From Methylophaga sp. UBA2689 (GTDB taxonomy: Bacteria > Pseudomonadota > Gammaproteobacteria > Nitrosococcales > Methylophagaceae): a DNA stretch of 42,187 nt. The notes under the pieces are model-generated. The model did no database searches. It saw nothing but the letters and a program-made list of their open reading frames with translations, and was not told the origin of the DNA. The stretch lies in the NCBI GenBank assembly GCA_002354555.1, contig DELT01000094.1, positions 65,175 through 107,361 on the forward strand, given 5' to 3'. Shown here piece after piece: positions 39,167-42,187 of this stretch (its first letter is position 1; each line of letters starts with the position of its first letter). Both the position numbers and the translations under genes were made by a program.

Positions 39167-40930
39167 TTGAAAGACCAATTAAAAGAACTTATTGAAAGTG
39201 CTTTAGCTTCGTTGATTACCCAACAAAGCCTTCCAGCAGATGTTTCATCCGCTGATGTTCAGCTGGAGCGAACCAAAGATCGTAGTCATGGTGATTTCGC
39301 CAGTAATATTGCGATGGTATTAGCCAAACCCGCCAAAATGAATCCTCGGCAAATAGCGACATTGATTGTTGATGCGCTTCCCCAGCATGAAATGATTGAG
39401 AAAGTAGAAATTGCCGGTCCAGGATTTATTAATTTCAGCTTATCCGCTAGCTCAAGGCAACAGGTGGTGGCAGATGTCCTGAAAAAAGCCGGCCAATTTG
39501 GTCTGAGCAATTACGGCAATGGTCAGAAAGTTCAGGTGGAGTTTGTTTCGGCCAATCCAACCGGACCACTGCATGTAGGCCATGGTCGTGGCGCGGCATA
39601 TGGTTCAGTCGTCAGCAGCTTGTTAAAAGCCGTAGGATTTGATGTTCACCGTGAATATTACGTAAATGATGCTGGCCGTCAGATGGATATTCTGGCCACC
39701 AGTGTCTGGCTGAGATACCTGGAAAAATGTGGCGAACAGTTTACTTTTCCAAGTAACGGATATCGCGGGGAATATGTCTTAGACATTGCTGAAACCTTAA
39801 AACAACAGCATGGAAATGCATTGTTTCATAAAGCATCTCTGGTTTTTGATGGTGTTCCGGCGGATGAACCTCAAGGTGGTGATAAAGAGCTGCATATAGA
39901 TGGGCTGACACAACAGGCCAAAAATCTTCTTGGGGCAGATGTGTATCGTCAGCTGTTTGATTTGGGCCTCAATGCCATTCTGGATGATATTCGTAATGAC
40001 TTGGCTGGGTTTGGTGCCGAATACGATGAATGGTTTTCTGAGCGTTCACTGGTGGAATCCGGTGTGGTTGATGAAGCTGTTGAACAACTGAAAGCCGCCA
40101 ATATGCTTTATCAGCAGGATGGTGCCTGGTGGTTTAAATCCACTGATTTTGGCGATGAAAAAGACCGGGTGGTGGTTCGTGACAATGGTCAGGCAACCTA
40201 TTTCGCTTCTGATGTCGCTTATCACCTGAATAAATTCAATCGTGGCTTTGATCAGATTATTGATATCTGGGGCGCCGATCATCACGGTTATATAACACGG
40301 GTGAAAGCCTCTATGGAGGCGCTGAATCAGGATGTCAGCAAGCTGAAAGTTTTACTGGTGCAGTTTGCTGTGTTGTATCGTGGTAAAGAAAAAGTCGGTA
40401 TGTCGACTCGTAGCGGAGAGTTTGTCACATTACGCGAACTGCGTGACGAGGTCGGTAAAGACGCTGCCCGTTTCTTTTATGTGATGCGTGGTGCTGACCA
40501 GCATATGGATTTTGATCTTGAACTGGCAAAATCACAAAGTAATGATAATCCGGTATATTACGTTCAATATGCACACGCACGTGTCTGCAGTGTTTTCCGC
40601 CAACTGGCAGAAAGACAGATGAACTGGGATGAGCAGACAGGAATAGGCAACCTGTCTTTATTGACCGAGGATCATGAACAGGCTTTGTTTACTATGTTGT
40701 CACGTTATCCCGAAGTGGTGGAACTGGCAGCTATAACACATACCCCCCATTTACTGGCGCATTTCCTAATGGATTTGGCACGTGATTTTCACACCTACTA
40801 CAACGCTCACCAGTTTATGACAGATAATATTGATTTAAGTCAGGCACGACTGACGCTGATCACCGCGGTCAGGCAGGTTATTGCCAATGGTCTTGGGTTA
40901 ATGGGCGTTTCAGCGCCACAATCAATGTAA
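39167..40930 (+). CDS. argS: Arginyl-tRNA synthetase
   Basis: Class I aminoacyl-tRNA synthetase of 587 residues. The N-terminal tRNA-recognition (Add1) domain has [23 protein letters not shown] in part; the HIGH-type motif is HVGHG at about 136-140 ([13 protein letters not shown]); the KMSKS loop is replaced by KVGMSTR (about 409-415), as usual for bacterial ArgS. The C-terminal anticodon-binding helical domain ends [14 protein letters not shown]. The start is taken as TTG at 39167, because the next ATG would remove the conserved N-terminal domain; no strong ribosome-binding site is seen. It precedes the SPOR gene by nine bases. Confidence 0.95.
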   Translation: MKDQLKELIESALASLITQQSLPADVSSADVQLERTKDRSHGDFASNIAMVLAKPAKMNPRQIATLIVDALPQHEMIEKVEIAGPGFINFSLSASSRQQVVADVLKKAGQFGLSNYGNGQKVQVEFVSANPTGPLHVGHGRGAAYGSVVSSLLKAVGFDVHREYYVNDAGRQMDILATSVWLRYLEKCGEQFTFPSNGYRGEYVLDIAETLKQQHGNALFHKASLVFDGVPADEPQGGDKELHIDGLTQQAKNLLGADVYRQLFDLGLNAILDDIRNDLAGFGAEYDEWFSERSLVESGVVDEAVEQLKAANMLYQQDGAWWFKSTDFGDEKDRVVVRDNGQATYFASDVAYHLNKFNRGFDQIIDIWGADHHGYITRVKASMEALNQDVSKLKVLLVQFAVLYRGKEKVGMSTRSGEFVTLRELRDEVGKDAARFFYVMRGADQHMDFDLELAKSQSNDNPVYYVQYAHARVCSVFRQLAERQMNWDEQTGIGNLSLLTEDHEQALFTMLSRYPEVVELAAITHTPHLLAHFLMDLARDFHTYYNAHQFMTDNIDLSQARLTLITAVRQVIANGLGLMGVSAPQSM

Positions 40931-40939
40931 GAGGTTTTT

Positions 40940-41536
40940 GTGGCAACCAGAAGAAATACGCGTAAACAGTCTTCAAAACAAGGTGGAAGCATGCCTTGGG
41001 GACCAATGTTAATCAGTTTTGCCGTGGGTGCTTTTGTGATGTTTTTATTGCACCTGAAAGAAAATGTTCCAGCAGATAAACAACAGGCAAAAACCACTCA
41101 GCAACAGCAAAAGAAAGCGAGTGTGGAACCCACTTTTGATTTTTATACGTTATTACCCGAAACCGAGGTGGTAGTAGAAAAGCCCAAAACGATTGCCAAT
41201 CAACCGCAGAAACCAATCGTTTCCTCGCCACCCGAAGAAGTTTCGGCAGCGCCAGAGCAAACCCAGCAGGCCGCAACTGAAGCTCCGGCAGATGCCGTTA
41301 GCTACATGATTCAGGTGGGGTCATTCAAAAAACTTGAAGATGCAGATGGTTTCCGGGCCAGATTAGCCTTTTTAGGTATTGAATCAAAAGTACAAACCGT
41401 CACAATTGATAATACCGATACCTGGCATCGGGTGCAGGTTGGGCCGGTGGTAGGGCGAAGTAAGGCTGATGCATTACAGAAGCAGCTACGTGATAATGAT
41501 ATTGATTCACTCCTGCTAAGGGCAAAGCATGGATAA
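40940..41536 (+). CDS. SPOR-domain protein, FtsN-like
   Basis: A 198-residue inner-membrane protein with a short basic cytoplasmic N-terminus, one transmembrane helix (about residues 20-38), a Gln/Pro/Ala-rich linker and a C-terminal SPOR domain (about 120-195: SYMIQVGSFKKLEDADGFRARL, HRVQVGPVVGRSKAD). SPOR domains bind denuded septal glycan, so a division role like that of FtsN is likely. The GTG start is supported by AGAGG upstream. argS-SPOR(ftsN) is a common gammaproteobacterial pair. Confidence 0.9.
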   Translation: MATRRNTRKQSSKQGGSMPWGPMLISFAVGAFVMFLLHLKENVPADKQQAKTTQQQQKKASVEPTFDFYTLLPETEVVVEKPKTIANQPQKPIVSSPPEEVSAAPEQTQQAATEAPADAVSYMIQVGSFKKLEDADGFRARLAFLGIESKVQTVTIDNTDTWHRVQVGPVVGRSKADALQKQLRDNDIDSLLLRAKHG

Positions 41537-41630
41537 AGCAATGCACATTTTCTGCTGAATGTCCGGCTGGACTTGAAGCAGGTCATAATGGCCCCAGTGT
41601 ATTTAATTGAAAACTATCGAGGACAGCGAT

Positions 41631-42187
41631 ATGACAGAAAACAGTACGGCCACCGTTTGGCATGAAGTTGCCAGTCCATTTTGTGGAATAGCGTCCGATG
41701 ATCTGACGATAGAGGTCAACGGCAATACTGTTAAAGTGCTGGAAAATGGCGATGCTGTCACCCGGCCCGGTTTTGAAACACCTATCACCGATACTCAGCC
41801 CCGAATTAACGGCAAAGAGGTCACGCTGGATCAAGCTGTTTCTCATATTGCTGATTTACTGATTAACAGCAAACAACCATTAATTGCCGGTCTGGGAACA
41901 GACTTGAATGGTGCGCGTGCAGCAATGGCGCTTGCCGATAAAAGTGGCGCTACCATCGACAGTTATTATTCTCCGGCCGCATTTCGCAACATTCTGGTAT
42001 TACAGGACACGGGCTATATGACCACCACACTGACAGAAGTCAGAAACCGGGTGGATTTACTGGTGGTTGTTGGTACCGATATTGAATCTACTTTTCCACG
42101 TTTTTACGAACGTATGGTGTGGAACAAGGAAAGTATGTTCGGTCAGGATATTGAGTCTCGTGAAGTTATTTATTTAGGCAAACCCCC
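41631..42187 (+). CDS. fhcB: Formyltransferase/hydrolase complex subunit B (FhcB), partial
   Basis: First 185 codons of a formylmethanofuran-dehydrogenase-subunit-B-like gene, cut by the right edge. The Fhc complex of aerobic methylotrophs converts formyl-H4MPT to formate through methylofuran. The N-terminus VASPFCGIASDDLTIEV corresponds to the iron-sulfur segment of archaeal FwdB/FmdB, but only one of its cysteines remains, as expected for the non-redox bacterial subunit. Later conserved parts are PLIAGLGTDLNGARAAMALADKSGA in part and TEVRNRVDLLVVVGTD. The ATG follows GAGGA at 41619-41623. It is probably the first gene of an fhc operon continuing to the right; the 94 bases upstream would hold the promoter. 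Confidence 0.92.
   Translation, partial: MTENSTATVWHEVASPFCGIASDDLTIEVNGNTVKVLENGDAVTRPGFETPITDTQPRINGKEVTLDQAVSHIADLLINSKQPLIAGLGTDLNGARAAMALADKSGATIDSYYSPAAFRNILVLQDTGYMTTTLTEVRNRVDLLVVVGTDIESTFPRFYERMVWNKESMFGQDIESREVIYLGKP

Noticed and set aside
41573-41605. TTGAAG plus TATTTA as fhcB promoter
   Set aside because: The spacing is 21 bases and the -10 is poor, so no promoter is called despite the suitable position.

Overview
This window looks like chromosomal DNA of a gammaproteobacterial methylotroph, probably Methylophaga-like. That placement is an inference. It rests on gammaproteobacterial gene orders (gpmI-envC-ctpA, hisBHAFIE-tatABC, recF-gyrB, priA-argS-SPOR) combined with genes of the tetrahydromethanopterin (H4MPT)/methylofuran C1 pathway. 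Those C1 genes are a cofactor-biosynthesis cluster at 8.9-12.2 kb and the start of fhcB (formyltransferase/hydrolase complex subunit B), which is cut by the right edge. I see no phage, insertion sequence, CRISPR array, rRNA or tRNA, and no gene-free stretch longer than about 240 bases.

Layout. 0-5.6 kb (+): gpmI, envC, ctpA, a YajL/DJ-1 protein and a two-receiver response regulator. 5.6-8.9 kb: divergent metR and metE with candidate MetR boxes between them. 8.9-12.2 kb (-): an overlapping four-gene cofactor operon (flavoprotein, dihydropteroate-synthase-like DUF6513 protein, DUF447 protein, mfnB). 12.3-14.3 kb: NADH dehydrogenase II and cytochrome b561, convergent on a shared terminator. 14.4-18.2 kb (-): gyrB, recF and rubredoxin. 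18.4-23.1 kb: oxyR, a thioredoxin-fold protein, murJ, ompW and fnr, with an FNR-type promoter in front of ompW. 23.2-28.4 kb (+): hisBHAFIE, hinT and tatABC in one tight run. 28.5-34.5 kb: two small genes of unknown role, a solute-binding lipoprotein abutting a large PAS/GGDEF/EAL protein, and a TIGR02647 protein. 34.5-42.2 kb: folA (-), a Na/Pi-cotransporter-like protein, an oriC-like intergenic region, priA, argS, a SPOR-domain protein and fhcB.

The least expected signals are non-coding. The 233-bp gap before priA holds three perfect and two near-perfect DnaA boxes, four GATC sites and an AT-rich segment resembling an E. coli oriC 13-mer. Two parS-like ParB sites lie inside recF, 19-20 kb away. 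Together they suggest the window spans the replication-origin/centromere region, even though dnaA and dnaN are not beside recF-gyrB here.

Functionally, the cofactor cluster and fhcB belong to the same C1 route: mfnB serves methylofuran synthesis, the flavoprotein and DHPS-like protein probably serve H4MPT synthesis, and Fhc uses both cofactors. OxyR/rubredoxin and FNR/OmpW form redox- and oxygen-responsive neighbourhoods. The solute-binding lipoprotein next to the c-di-GMP protein looks like a sensory pair rather than a transporter.
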